Source: Methylophaga sp. UBA3192 (lineage in GTDB: Bacteria > Pseudomonadota > Gammaproteobacteria > Nitrosococcales > Methylophagaceae). From it: a stretch of DNA of 64,000 nt. This document shows, one piece after another, positions 9,076 to 17,262 of the stretch. The position numbers were made by a program, and so were the translations under genes. The notes under the pieces were generated by a model. It was given only the letters and a program-made list of their open reading frames with translations. It made no database searches and had not been told where the DNA came from. Location: contig DEXE01000002.1 in the NCBI GenBank assembly GCA_002363955.1, forward strand, positions 186,001 through 250,000. The letters run 5' to 3'. Every line of letters begins with the position of its first letter. Within the stretch, counting starts at the first letter, position 1.

Positions 9076-9383
9076 ATGACGGTACTATCGTATTGCTGAT
9101 TCTGGCCGTGATTGGCTGGTTATGGTGGGATAGCCGTGGGGTTGCGGAACATGCCAGTCGTGTTGCCAGTCAATACTGTCAGTCGATGGGGGTCAGTTTT
9201 CTCAATGATACGGTGGCCTGGAAAAAAATCCGTCTCAGGCGTGGTTCGAACGGCAGAATGCAATTTGAACGAACCTATTTTTTTGAGTTTGCCAGCGATA
9301 TGCAACAGCGTTATCGTGGTGAAGTCGTTATGTTGGGAAAACGCGTGAAGTCGATCCAGCTGGATCCACACCGTTTCAGTTAA
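9072..9383 (+). CDS. DUF3301 domain protein, membrane anchored
   Basis: A 103-residue protein with one N-terminal membrane segment (GTIVLLILAVIGWLWW, residues 4-19), then a soluble domain with HASRVASQYCQS, KKIRLRRGSNG and RTYFFEFASD. This fits the DUF3301 family of gammaproteobacteria, whose function is unknown. The start overlaps the rsmE stop by four bases. A longer in-frame reading from 8988 would lie inside rsmE and was rejected. The next gene begins 19 bases later. Confidence 0.82.
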   Translation: MNDGTIVLLILAVIGWLWWDSRGVAEHASRVASQYCQSMGVSFLNDTVAWKKIRLRRGSNGRMQFERTYFFEFASDMQQRYRGEVVMLGKRVKSIQLDPHRFS

Positions 9384-9402
9384 GTCATCAGAGGAAGAGG
9401 GT

Positions 9403-10443
9403 ATGACAAACAAGCTTGCATTGGTCGTTGATGATTCACGTGTTGCCCGCATGATGTTATGCAAACTTTTGCAATCCTCTGGATTTGAAGTCGTCGAACA
9501 GGGCAGTGCCGACGATGCTTTGGCCTGGCTGGAAACCACGCAGCAGTCACCGTTAATTATCTTTATGGATTTGATGATGCCGGGAATGGATGGCCTCACT
9601 GCTACCCGCCAGATCAAAAACGATTTACGCTGGCAAGCAATTCCGGTGGTACTTTGCACCAGCAATGACAGTGAAGCCGATAAATTATCAGCCCATGACA
9701 GTGGTGTGCTGGCTTTATTATCGAAACCACCCGAAGCCCGGCAGCTGCAAATGATACTTAATGATTTACGTACTCCAGCAATAACGGGTGAAGCGGAACA
9801 ATCAGTGGTACCTGCGCCTGCTGCTGACATTTCAGCAGCTTTAACAATGGATGAGGTGATGGCTCAGCTTGAGCAACAGGTATTACCTTCCTGGCTGCAG
9901 CAGTCACAAGATTCAGCGGAGCAGATCAGTCAGCAAATCGCCGAAAATATCGTCAGACAACTCATCGATGAAAGACTTAACGGATTATCCGAAAGGCTTT
10001 CAGCAGAAATAACAGAGCAGATAAGTGTGGGTGTGCAAGACAAGGTAGACCAACAATTGGCCACCCAGGCCATGCAAATGCAGACCGTACTGTCCGAAAA
10101 AGCCGCCGATGCTGCCGAAACAGCCATGCAAAACCTGAATCAGTCCAATCATTGGCAACAACAGGTGGCTTCTCAGACAGAGCATTGGCTGACCCGTCAG
10201 CAGCAGGATATTCAGCAACAATTGATGACCGCATTGCAACCGGAAATTGAAAAGGTGATTGCCGAACAGCTGGCAGCTGTTCCGGACTCAACCGCGCCAG
10301 CGCTGGAAACACTTCAGCAAGCATTGGCGCAACTGCAGCTCGTGCAGGATCAACTGGTTAAACGGCAGCGTATGACCAATGCATTACTGATGGTGGCACT
10401 GGCTGCCGGTGTATTGGCGCTGCTGCAAATCAATTTGTTTTAA
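9403..10443 (+). CDS. Response regulator with coiled-coil and C-terminal membrane anchor
   Basis: A 346-residue protein. Residues 5-125 are a canonical CheY-like receiver: acidic pair D10/D11, phospho-acceptor D56 in FMDLMMPGMDG, a switch Thr in LCTSND and Lys in LLSKPPE. There is no DNA-binding or enzymatic output domain. Residues about 150-320 are Gln/Glu/Ala-rich and look like a long coiled coil. The last 20 residues (NALLMVALAAGVLALLQINLF region) form one membrane helix. So the phosphorylated head would be tethered to the inner membrane by a tail anchor. The partner kinase is not adjacent. RBS gaggaagagg precedes the ATG. Confidence 0.85.
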   Translation: MTNKLALVVDDSRVARMMLCKLLQSSGFEVVEQGSADDALAWLETTQQSPLIIFMDLMMPGMDGLTATRQIKNDLRWQAIPVVLCTSNDSEADKLSAHDSGVLALLSKPPEARQLQMILNDLRTPAITGEAEQSVVPAPAADISAALTMDEVMAQLEQQVLPSWLQQSQDSAEQISQQIAENIVRQLIDERLNGLSERLSAEITEQISVGVQDKVDQQLATQAMQMQTVLSEKAADAAETAMQNLNQSNHWQQQVASQTEHWLTRQQQDIQQQLMTALQPEIEKVIAEQLAAVPDSTAPALETLQQALAQLQLVQDQLVKRQRMTNALLMVALAAGVLALLQINLF

Positions 10444-10474
10444 TGTGGTGTCGCCAAAAACGGTTTAAAAAAGT

Positions 10475-11299
10475 ATGACCATTCAGGAGGCTCTGCAATG
10501 GGCCAGAGTTCAGCTGGATGTCAGTCCAACCCTGCGTAAGGATATCGAAAGCCTGTTATGTCATGTGCTGGGTTGTCAGCCGTTACGTTTAATCAGCTAT
10601 CCCGAACAAACGCTTACGGCTGACGAGCAGCAGCAATTCGTTTCACTGATTGAAAAGCGCCGGCAAGGTGTACCGGTTGCGCATTTAACCGGTGTTCGTG
10701 GATTTTGGTCATTGGAAGTTGCCGTTAATCAACACACTTTGATACCGCGCCCTGATACCGAGTTGCTGGTGTCTTTGGCATTGGAAAAAATCCAGCCGGG
10801 GATGCGGGTGGCGGATCTTGGAACCGGCAGTGGCGCTATTGCCTTGGCCATTAAAGCTGAGCGTAATGATATCTGGATGCTGGCAAGCGATTATTCGCTG
10901 CAGGCATTAACTATGGCTAAATATAATGCTGAAAAAAATCAGCTTGCCGTGCAGTTTGTTTGCGGGCAGTGGCTGGAGTTAATGCACTCTTCAAGTCTGG
11001 ATATCATCGTATCCAACCCTCCCTATATCCGTTCAGATGACCCACATTTAACCAAGGGTGATTTGCGGTTTGAACCATTGACTGCATTGGCTTCCGGGGA
11101 GGATGGTTTGCAGGATATCCGGCAACTGGTTCAACAGGCCGCCAGGGTGTTAAAGCCCGAGGGTTGGTTAATGATTGAACATGGTTATGATCAGTCTTCT
11201 GCTGTACAAGGTTTGTTTCAGCAATACGGGTTTAATGAGATACAAGCGTTTCAGGATTATGGGCAGCAGGATCGGGTAGTGATTGGCAAACGTGGCTAA
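10475..11299 (+). CDS. prmC: Peptide chain release factor N5-glutamine methyltransferase
   Basis: A 274-residue SAM-dependent methyltransferase that modifies the Gln of the GGQ motif in RF1 and RF2. It has the N-terminal helical domain, then PRPDTELLV (142-type PrmC motif), the SAM motif VADLGTGSGAIALA near residue 115 and the catalytic IVSNPPYI near 183. The length fits E. coli PrmC (277). In many bacteria prmC follows prfA; here it sits between a response regulator and a MoeB-like gene, 37 bases before the latter. Confidence 0.95.
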   Translation: MTIQEALQWARVQLDVSPTLRKDIESLLCHVLGCQPLRLISYPEQTLTADEQQQFVSLIEKRRQGVPVAHLTGVRGFWSLEVAVNQHTLIPRPDTELLVSLALEKIQPGMRVADLGTGSGAIALAIKAERNDIWMLASDYSLQALTMAKYNAEKNQLAVQFVCGQWLELMHSSSLDIIVSNPPYIRSDDPHLTKGDLRFEPLTALASGEDGLQDIRQLVQQAARVLKPEGWLMIEHGYDQSSAVQGLFQQYGFNEIQAFQDYGQQDRVVIGKRG

Positions 11300-11336
11300 C
11301 GCTCGGCAAGCCTCGAATTGAGGTAACATACTGCAG

Positions 11337-12095
11337 ATGAATGACGAACAATTACTGCGTTACAGCCGCCATATTTTATTGCCTGATTTTGATATCACCG
11401 GCCAACAGCGTGTTTTGGATAGCCGGGTGCTGGTAATCGGTTTGGGGGGGCTGGGATCACCAGTCGCTTTATATCTGGCCGCTGCCGGAGTCGGGCATCT
11501 GGTGCTGGTGGATGATGATAAGGTTGAGCTGACCAATCTGCAGCGGCAGATCGTGCATCGTCAGTCAACAGTGGGTAAGAGTAAAACCAGCTCTGCCGCG
11601 GCCACTTTGCAAAATTTGAATGACACGATTAAGGTTGAGACCATCGATCACCGCTTGAGTGAGTCCGAGCTCATCGAGCAAGCTGATCTGGCTGATGTGA
11701 TCGTGGATTGTACCGATAATTTCAGTAGTCGTTTTTTACTGAATCGGGCCAGTAAAAAAACCAGAACGCCGATGGTTTCAGCGGCGGCCATCCGTTGGGA
11801 AGGACAAATTTCGGTATATGATGCTCGACAAGCTGACGCACCGTGTTATCGTTGCTTGTACGACGATAATGGTGGTGATATTCAACAAAGCTGTGCAGAG
11901 AGCGGGGTGCTCTCTCCATTGCTGGGAATGATGGGGTCGATTCAAGCGATTGAAACGCTCAAATTGCTCGCCAATACGGGTTTTTCGCTCAGTGGTCGTT
12001 TGATCATGGTAGATGCTCTGGCCATGCAGATACGGGAAATAAAATTAAAACAGGATCCGGCCTGCCCGGTATGTCACGATAATGAGAATAGCTAA
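11337..12095 (+). CDS. E1-like adenylyltransferase, ThiF/MoeB/HesA family
   Basis: A 252-residue enzyme of the E1 superfamily that adenylates the C-terminal Gly-Gly of sulfur-carrier proteins such as ThiS or MoaD. It has the nucleotide motif VIGLGGLGSP (33-42), DDDKVELTNLQRQ (59-71), two zinc CxxC pairs (C170/C173 and C243/C246) and the loop C186-AESGVLSPLLG that holds the candidate catalytic or thiol Cys. Length matches MoeB (249). The very next codon after its stop begins a JAMM peptidase, a pairing known for thiocarboxylate carrier systems. No small Gly-Gly carrier is in the window. MoeB and ThiF roles cannot be separated by eye. Confidence 0.92.
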   Translation: MNDEQLLRYSRHILLPDFDITGQQRVLDSRVLVIGLGGLGSPVALYLAAAGVGHLVLVDDDKVELTNLQRQIVHRQSTVGKSKTSSAAATLQNLNDTIKVETIDHRLSESELIEQADLADVIVDCTDNFSSRFLLNRASKKTRTPMVSAAAIRWEGQISVYDARQADAPCYRCLYDDNGGDIQQSCAESGVLSPLLGMMGSIQAIETLKLLANTGFSLSGRLIMVDALAMQIREIKLKQDPACPVCHDNENS

Positions 12096-12506
12096 ATGAC
12101 AGTTAAAACGACCATACGTTTACCTCGCACATTGGTGAATGAGCTATTACATCAAGCGCAACTTTCACCCAGCCAGGAAATCTCCGGGTTAATTGGTTGT
12201 CATGGGCAACGCTGTATGTGTTATCCGATAGACAGTGTTAAAACGGATGCCAGCGTTTTATTTGCCTTGAGTGCCAGTGAACAGCTGGCCGCACTGAAAG
12301 AAATGAAAGAACGCAATCAGGAGCTGTTTGCTATTTATCACTCCCATCCTGATGCGCCTGCCTTACCGTCGGTCATCGATGATGATGTGGCCGATTATCC
12401 ACAGGCTTTGTATCTGATAATTTCATTGAATACACGTGGTGTTCTGGAAATGCGGGGCTTTCAAAAGCAGGGACAGAACATCGAAGAGGTAAATTTGATT
12501 ATATGA
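12096..12506 (+). CDS. JAMM/MPN+ metallopeptidase (Mov34 family, Mec-like)
   Basis: A 136-residue single-domain JAMM protein. The zinc motif is complete: E28, then H82-S-H84-P, seven residues, S92, two residues, D95 (E...HxHx7Sx2D), so it should be an active metallopeptidase. Small bacterial JAMM proteins of this kind, such as Mec+ of the CysO cysteine pathway or QbsD, trim or release residues from the C-terminus of ubiquitin-like sulfur carriers. It abuts the E1-like gene (zero spacing) and overlaps pmbA by four bases, so the three are translated together. The substrate is inferred, not seen. Confidence 0.9.
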   Translation: MTVKTTIRLPRTLVNELLHQAQLSPSQEISGLIGCHGQRCMCYPIDSVKTDASVLFALSASEQLAALKEMKERNQELFAIYHSHPDAPALPSVIDDDVADYPQALYLIISLNTRGVLEMRGFQKQGQNIEEVNLII

Positions 12507-13828
12507 GTAAACTGGACGCATCAACATTACAAACGGCAGCGCAACAGGCGCTGGATGTGGCTAAAAAGCTGGGCGCTACAGCCGCTGAAGTTGGCATCAG
12601 CCAAAGCCTGGGCTTATCAGTCAATGTACGTCAGGCTGAAATTGAAACCCTGGAACACAATAAAGATACCGGATTGGGTGTGACGGTGTATCTGGGGCAA
12701 AGTAAAGCATCTGCCAGTACATCTGATTTGCGGCCGGAAGCCATCCATGAAACGGTAGCGATGGCCTGCAGTATTGCCAAACATACTCAGGAAGACAAAT
12801 TTGCCGGTTTAGCCGACGCAGAATTAATGGCCACCGCATTTCCGGACCTGCACTTGTACTATCCCTGGGCGTTATCTCCGGAACAAGCCATTGCATTGGC
12901 AATGGAATGTGAGCAGGCGGGACGTGATTTTGATCCACTGATAAGCAATTCAGAAGGCGCCAGTGTGTCATCGCACGAAGGTCAGCGAATTTATGCCAAC
13001 AGTCACGGTTTTATCGGTCAGACGCAATCTACCCGTCATAGTTTGTCGTGCACATTAATTGCTCGTGATGCGGAGGGAATGCAGCGCGACTATTGGTACG
13101 ATGTGGCGCGTGACAGTCAGGATTTGGCTTCGGCCATTTCTGTTGGTCAAAAAGCCGCCGAGCAGACATTGAAGCGTCTGAATGCCCGTGAAATCGAAAC
13201 TGGCCATTATCCCGTGATTTTTGCCAGTGAAATTGCCTCCTCTTTGTTTGGTCAGCTGGTTGGCGGTATTCGTGGAAGTGCTTTATACCGTAAATCCAGT
13301 TTTCTGCTGGATAAACTGGGCGAGCAAATTTTTCCATCGTTTATCCATATTCACGAACAGCCGCATTTATTTAAAGCCTTAGGCAGTTCAGCTTTTGACG
13401 CCGAAGGTGTCGCAACGCAGAATCGTGACATTATCCGCGATGGTATTTTACAAGGCTATGTTCTGGATAGTTACTCAGCCCGACGTCTGAACATGACGAC
13501 CACCGCCAATGCTGGGGGTGTGCATAACCTGACAGTGGATAGTAACGATTTGTCATTTAAAGACATGCTGAAAGCGATGGATAAGGGCGTGATTGTCACT
13601 GAAACCATGGGCATGGGTGTCAATATTGTTAACGGAGATTATTCGCAGGGTGCGGCGGGTTTCTGGGTGGAAAATGGTGAAATTCAGTACGCTATTGACG
13701 AATTTACTATCGCCGGTCAGTTGCAGGATATGTTTAAAGGCATTCAGGCCGTGGCGAATGATGTGGATTTACGCAGTAATATCCGTAGCGGCTCGGTCTG
13801 GATCGATAAAATGATGGTGGCCGCGTAA
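12503..13828 (+). CDS. pmbA: TldE/PmbA-family protein, partner of metalloprotease TldD
   Basis: A 441-residue protein of the TldD/PmbA family. With TldD it forms a heterodimeric protease that digests unfolded peptides and, in some hosts, matures microcin B17 or removes CcdA. PmbA itself lacks the zinc HExxxH of TldD, and I see none here. Family marks are GVTVYLGQSKASAST (DLGVTVY-type), the central GGIRGSALYRKSSFL, and LDSYSARRLNMTTTANAGG near 320. Length fits E. coli PmbA (450). The start overlaps the JAMM gene. tldD is not in the window. Confidence 0.93.
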   Translation: MSKLDASTLQTAAQQALDVAKKLGATAAEVGISQSLGLSVNVRQAEIETLEHNKDTGLGVTVYLGQSKASASTSDLRPEAIHETVAMACSIAKHTQEDKFAGLADAELMATAFPDLHLYYPWALSPEQAIALAMECEQAGRDFDPLISNSEGASVSSHEGQRIYANSHGFIGQTQSTRHSLSCTLIARDAEGMQRDYWYDVARDSQDLASAISVGQKAAEQTLKRLNAREIETGHYPVIFASEIASSLFGQLVGGIRGSALYRKSSFLLDKLGEQIFPSFIHIHEQPHLFKALGSSAFDAEGVATQNRDIIRDGILQGYVLDSYSARRLNMTTTANAGGVHNLTVDSNDLSFKDMLKAMDKGVIVTETMGMGVNIVNGDYSQGAAGFWVENGEIQYAIDEFTIAGQLQDMFKGIQAVANDVDLRSNIRSGSVWIDKMMVAA

Positions 13829-13871
13829 AACCAGTCACAACAGATGCGGTAAATGAGAGATTAACAAGTTC

Positions 13872-16043
13872 CTAGCTCTGCATGCTATCCCGGACAAACT
13901 GCGTGATATCTGTCAGATAGGCGACGGCAAATATTGAACCCAACATCTGTCGCAGATTTTTGATGCGATGCGCGCTATGACTGCGTAGTGCATTGATCTG
14001 GCGGATTAAATCCAGTTCATCATGGAGCCAGTCGGTTTTATTATTGACCAGCTGACAATGAAAGACGTAATGATGTTGAGAGCTGAACAGTCGGTGCAGT
14101 AGCAGGTTTTTGGCCTCTGTCGATTGCAGCTCATGCTCACAGATTATCTGCCATGGCTGCTGCCCGGAGCGGTAACAATACAATCCCATGGCCTGGGTCA
14201 CCATGTTTTCAGTGTTGACGGTTTTCAGCTGCAGGGTAATCCGTGGAATCGCATTGGAGATGACCTGCCATAGTTTTTTGTCAGTTTCATCTATTACCTC
14301 GGAGTACCCTGCAACGGCTTGCAAAACGCGTTTTTGCTGAATATCCAACCCAAAAAACAGCGCTGTATCAAGCGGGGTATGGCTCAGCATATCCAGATAC
14401 ACGCGGCTATGCTGCATTTGAATTAGATCATCTTCCCGACGCGCTAATGAATGTTGGTTATCGTTGATCGCTTTTTCAAAAAACTGATTCACGGCCCATG
14501 GGCATTGTGTCACCAGTCGCTGCAATCCCAGCTCGGTCTGTCCGGCAAATTTTTGTACGCGTTTCACTTCATAGGGAACGCTGCGTAAATTTAACTGTGG
14601 TCGCTGTGCCTGCCAACGAGTGAAATGCAATGTCACACGACTGCCAATGGTCACCGGCAAATCAGCATCAACCGATAAAGACAAACCGTTGATAGAAACT
14701 TCGTTGGTTTGTGAAACAATCTCCTGGCTGTTTAAAAACAGGTTAACCGGTGTGAGCACCGTATAGCGGCTCTGTTGTCGTTGAATATAGGGCTTCAGAT
14801 TGCTGACCGGAGGTAGCATACTCGTCTGACCTGACTGGTCGATATCAATACTGTCGGCAGCAAGTGATGTATCGTCATGGTGTAACTGATCCAGACAGGC
14901 TGTAATATCGGTTATATGCAGCAGACGTTTTAAACTGGATACCTTTCCGGAAAAATCGACCGCCATACGCGGATCGACCTGAGCAATCATGTCGAAATTC
15001 GGATGGTAATCTGCTTCATTGATTTTCAGCGGGATCATGCTGAAATGTAATAACTGCGTGTCAGCTGACCATGGCCAGCATTGTTTTAGGCGTTGCAGTT
15101 CATTAAGACCGATAATGCTCATGCGGTCTGCAGTCAATGCAAAAATGCCACTGGTAAATTGATTTTGTTCAATCTGCGAGAGCAGTATTTTTATTTGCTT
15201 GAGTAAGTTGGGTGTATGGATAAAAATCTGGTCACAAAGGGTACTGCTGTGAAGTGCAGTAACAACGGGTTTATTATTTTGTTCACCTATCCAGCAAAGC
15301 AGGCTGGGTATCTGTCGGCTGTATAAACGTAATAGTGAATTCTGGGTCAGGTTGAGAATTTCATTAGTCAGATCGGTGGAACTGTGTTTTTGCTTATTGC
15401 TGAGCCAGTTTTGCCAGGCTTGTCTGACATCATTACCAACAGAATCATTGAATCGTAATACAGCAAATGTACGCTGTTCATCCTGCTCCAGACGGATAAT
15501 ATCGAATGCAATCAGCGTGGATTCAGGGCTTTTCGCATCAGGAAAGTGTTCGAACCCCACCTCGACCGTATCGTTTTTTTCCAGTGTGGCTACCCGTTTC
15601 ATACTGACGCGTATAGCATCAGTACTGACATCCAGTGTCATCGCATGATAACTCAGCTCAGCATTGCGGATCGTGACGGGCAACGTCAGTAACACCCGCT
15701 GTGCCAGCCGCCTTAACGACTGATCAAGACGGATAAGTAAAACGCCATTATCTTCAACTTCGAAAGCTGGTGGTGTTTGTTGCTGGAACTGACGAACAGC
15801 TTGTATCAATGCTTCATAAACCCCAACAGTATAATGCCCCTCCATCCGGTCAATTAACTGTTTCAGGATAAGATAGCTGCGGTCATCCAGATAATGGGTG
15901 ACACCACCGAATTCATAAGGCTGGCATTCTCCAGTCACCTTGCCGCGTAAATCAATAATGCGTTGACAGGGTTTTTGTAAACGTTGACGTTCCAGTTGTG
16001 CCAGAAAGGTTTGGTTTTGAGATTTGCTGCTTTCCGTCGCCAT
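13872..16043 (-). CDS. Large PilZ-domain protein, probable c-di-GMP receptor
   Basis: A 723-residue soluble protein. A PilZ domain sits near 420-520: RxxxR as R422-QQS-R426, then EVSINGLSL (448-456), close to the D/NxSxxG motif but with Glu in the first position. A second, weaker PilZ-like stretch is at about 115-205 (LDVSTDAIRVSM). The rest, about 210-410 and 530-720, is unassigned and mostly helical. Such proteins bind c-di-GMP and tune motility or envelope functions. It is 8 bases downstream of bolA in a yciB-yciI-bolA operon and convergent with pmbA. The partner is unknown. Confidence 0.75.
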   Translation of the reverse strand: MATESSKSQNQTFLAQLERQRLQKPCQRIIDLRGKVTGECQPYEFGGVTHYLDDRSYLILKQLIDRMEGHYTVGVYEALIQAVRQFQQQTPPAFEVEDNGVLLIRLDQSLRRLAQRVLLTLPVTIRNAELSYHAMTLDVSTDAIRVSMKRVATLEKNDTVEVGFEHFPDAKSPESTLIAFDIIRLEQDEQRTFAVLRFNDSVGNDVRQAWQNWLSNKQKHSSTDLTNEILNLTQNSLLRLYSRQIPSLLCWIGEQNNKPVVTALHSSTLCDQIFIHTPNLLKQIKILLSQIEQNQFTSGIFALTADRMSIIGLNELQRLKQCWPWSADTQLLHFSMIPLKINEADYHPNFDMIAQVDPRMAVDFSGKVSSLKRLLHITDITACLDQLHHDDTSLAADSIDIDQSGQTSMLPPVSNLKPYIQRQQSRYTVLTPVNLFLNSQEIVSQTNEVSINGLSLSVDADLPVTIGSRVTLHFTRWQAQRPQLNLRSVPYEVKRVQKFAGQTELGLQRLVTQCPWAVNQFFEKAINDNQHSLARREDDLIQMQHSRVYLDMLSHTPLDTALFFGLDIQQKRVLQAVAGYSEVIDETDKKLWQVISNAIPRITLQLKTVNTENMVTQAMGLYCYRSGQQPWQIICEHELQSTEAKNLLLHRLFSSQHHYVFHCQLVNNKTDWLHDELDLIRQINALRSHSAHRIKNLRQMLGSIFAVAYLTDITQFVRDSMQS

Positions 16044-16051
16044 TGGGCTGG

Positions 16052-16321
16052 TTAATTTAATTCACTGGGCGTTTTGGCTTTAATGCTTAGCGCATGAATG
16101 GCTGAAGGTAATAGTTCAGCTGCAGCGTCATAAACAAGCCGATGCCGTTTGATTAGTGAGAGCCCGGCAAAAGCTTCACTGACAATAAAAACCGTGAAAT
16201 GACCACCGCCAGTATTGCCGGCATGACCAGCATGCAAATGACTGTCATCGGTAATTTGTAACTGTGTGGGTTGCAGCTTCAGTAAAGCCTGTTCCAGCTT
16301 TTGTTGGGTAGTGGCGCTCAT
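16052..16321 (-). CDS. bolA: BolA-family protein
   Basis: An 89-residue class II KH-fold protein. It has the BolA helix-turn-helix-like motif SLIKRHRLVYDAAAELL (52-70) and the following IHALSIKAKTP. The loop SHLHAGHAGNTGGGHFTV has the His that can bind a [2Fe-2S] cluster with a monothiol glutaredoxin. BolA proteins act in iron-sulfur trafficking and affect envelope and motility genes. It overlaps the end of yciI as ATGA. The bolA and ibaG branches are not fully distinguishable; the GHAGNTGGGH loop is nearer to BolA. Confidence 0.9.
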   Translation of the reverse strand: MSATTQQKLEQALLKLQPTQLQITDDSHLHAGHAGNTGGGHFTVFIVSEAFAGLSLIKRHRLVYDAAAELLPSAIHALSIKAKTPSELN

Positions 16322-16617
16322 GGAAAAACCTTACGAAACGGTTTGACGGTGACTTTGCTGTACACATCGGCTTCGACATAAGGATCTGCTCCAGCCCAGA
16401 TTTGGGCACTGCGCCAGTCGTCAAACTCTGCGACCACAAGACTACCGCTGAATCCGGCTTCACCGGGATCTTCGCTATCAATAACGGGATGTGGACCCGC
16501 CAGCACTAAACGGCCTTCGTTTTGTAATTCCTGTAGACGGGCAACATGAGCAGGTCGTGCAGCCAGGCGTCGCTGCAAGCTATCGGGTTTATCTTCGCTG
16601 ATGATGGCATATAACAT
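16318..16617 (-). CDS. yciI: YciI-family protein
   Basis: A 99-residue ferredoxin-like dimer. LYAIISEDKPDSLQRRL and RPAHVARLQEL carry the conserved Asp and His of the YCII fold, and DPYVEADVYSKVTVKPF ends it. Family members resemble dehydrochlorinases and muconolactone isomerases but the E. coli role is not settled. Order yciB-yciI-bolA is widespread in proteobacteria. The start shares one base with the yciB stop and the end overlaps bolA by four bases, indicating translational coupling. Confidence 0.92.
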   Translation of the reverse strand: MLYAIISEDKPDSLQRRLAARPAHVARLQELQNEGRLVLAGPHPVIDSEDPGEAGFSGSLVVAEFDDWRSAQIWAGADPYVEADVYSKVTVKPFRKVFP

Positions 16618-17210
16618 CAGGATGCATCCTTCGAATTGGTATTGTCATTAATATGGCGAGACAGATAGATGGCCTGCCCGGCAATAAACACTACCGTAAT
16701 GATTAATGATCCGAATAGTTTGAAGTTCACCCAGGTTTCTTCTGAGTAGTTATAGGCAATATAGATATTAAGAAAGCCGGAAAACACAAAAAACAGGATC
16801 CAGGCAGTATTTAATCGTGACCAGACCACCGTTGGCAACTGCAAGTGCGCGGCCATCAGACGTTCGAGTAATGTTTTATCAGTAAATATACGGGCGCCAA
16901 GAAAGGCTAAAGCAAACAACCAGTTCACCGCGGTCGGTTTCCACATCACAAATTCCGGATTTTGTAACCAGATGGTTGCCCCACCCAGCACCATGACCAG
17001 AATAAGCGTGATCATGTGCTGTCTTTCGACTTTGCCATGGCGTAACTGGCCCCATAGCACCTGTATCAGGGTGGCTACCATCATAACTGCTGTTGCAGCA
17101 TAGATACCGGCAACCTCATACTCCTGACCATTCCAATGGTAGACGCCGCCACCGAATTTATAGGCAATGAAAAACAGAATAATGGGCAGAAAATCAGTAA
17201 ATAGTTTCAT
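16617..17210 (-). CDS. yciB: Intracellular septation protein A family (YciB/IspZ)
   Basis: A 197-residue inner-membrane protein with about five to six helices, beginning MKLFTDFLPIILFFIAYK as in all YciB proteins. Other family stretches are KPTAVNWLFALAFLGA and WSRLNTAWILFFVF. YciB interacts with cell elongation and division proteins and helps keep envelope integrity. Length is 179 in E. coli; this one has a slightly longer, polar C-terminus. It is first gene of the leftward yciB-yciI-bolA-PilZ unit and divergent from the PHP gene, 52 bases away. Confidence 0.93.
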   Translation of the reverse strand: MKLFTDFLPIILFFIAYKFGGGVYHWNGQEYEVAGIYAATAVMMVATLIQVLWGQLRHGKVERQHMITLILVMVLGGATIWLQNPEFVMWKPTAVNWLFALAFLGARIFTDKTLLERLMAAHLQLPTVVWSRLNTAWILFFVFSGFLNIYIAYNYSEETWVNFKLFGSLIITVVFIAGQAIYLSRHINDNTNSKDAS

Positions 17211-17262
17211 CTTTTTTTTCAGTTATTACAGTGATGGCACATTCTAACGTAAAATCAATACC

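Noticed and set aside
11337..12506. E1 plus JAMM as a Bil-type ubiquitin-like antiphage system
   Set aside because: No E2-like gene and no ubiquitin-like protein are adjacent, and the neighbours are housekeeping genes (prmC, pmbA).
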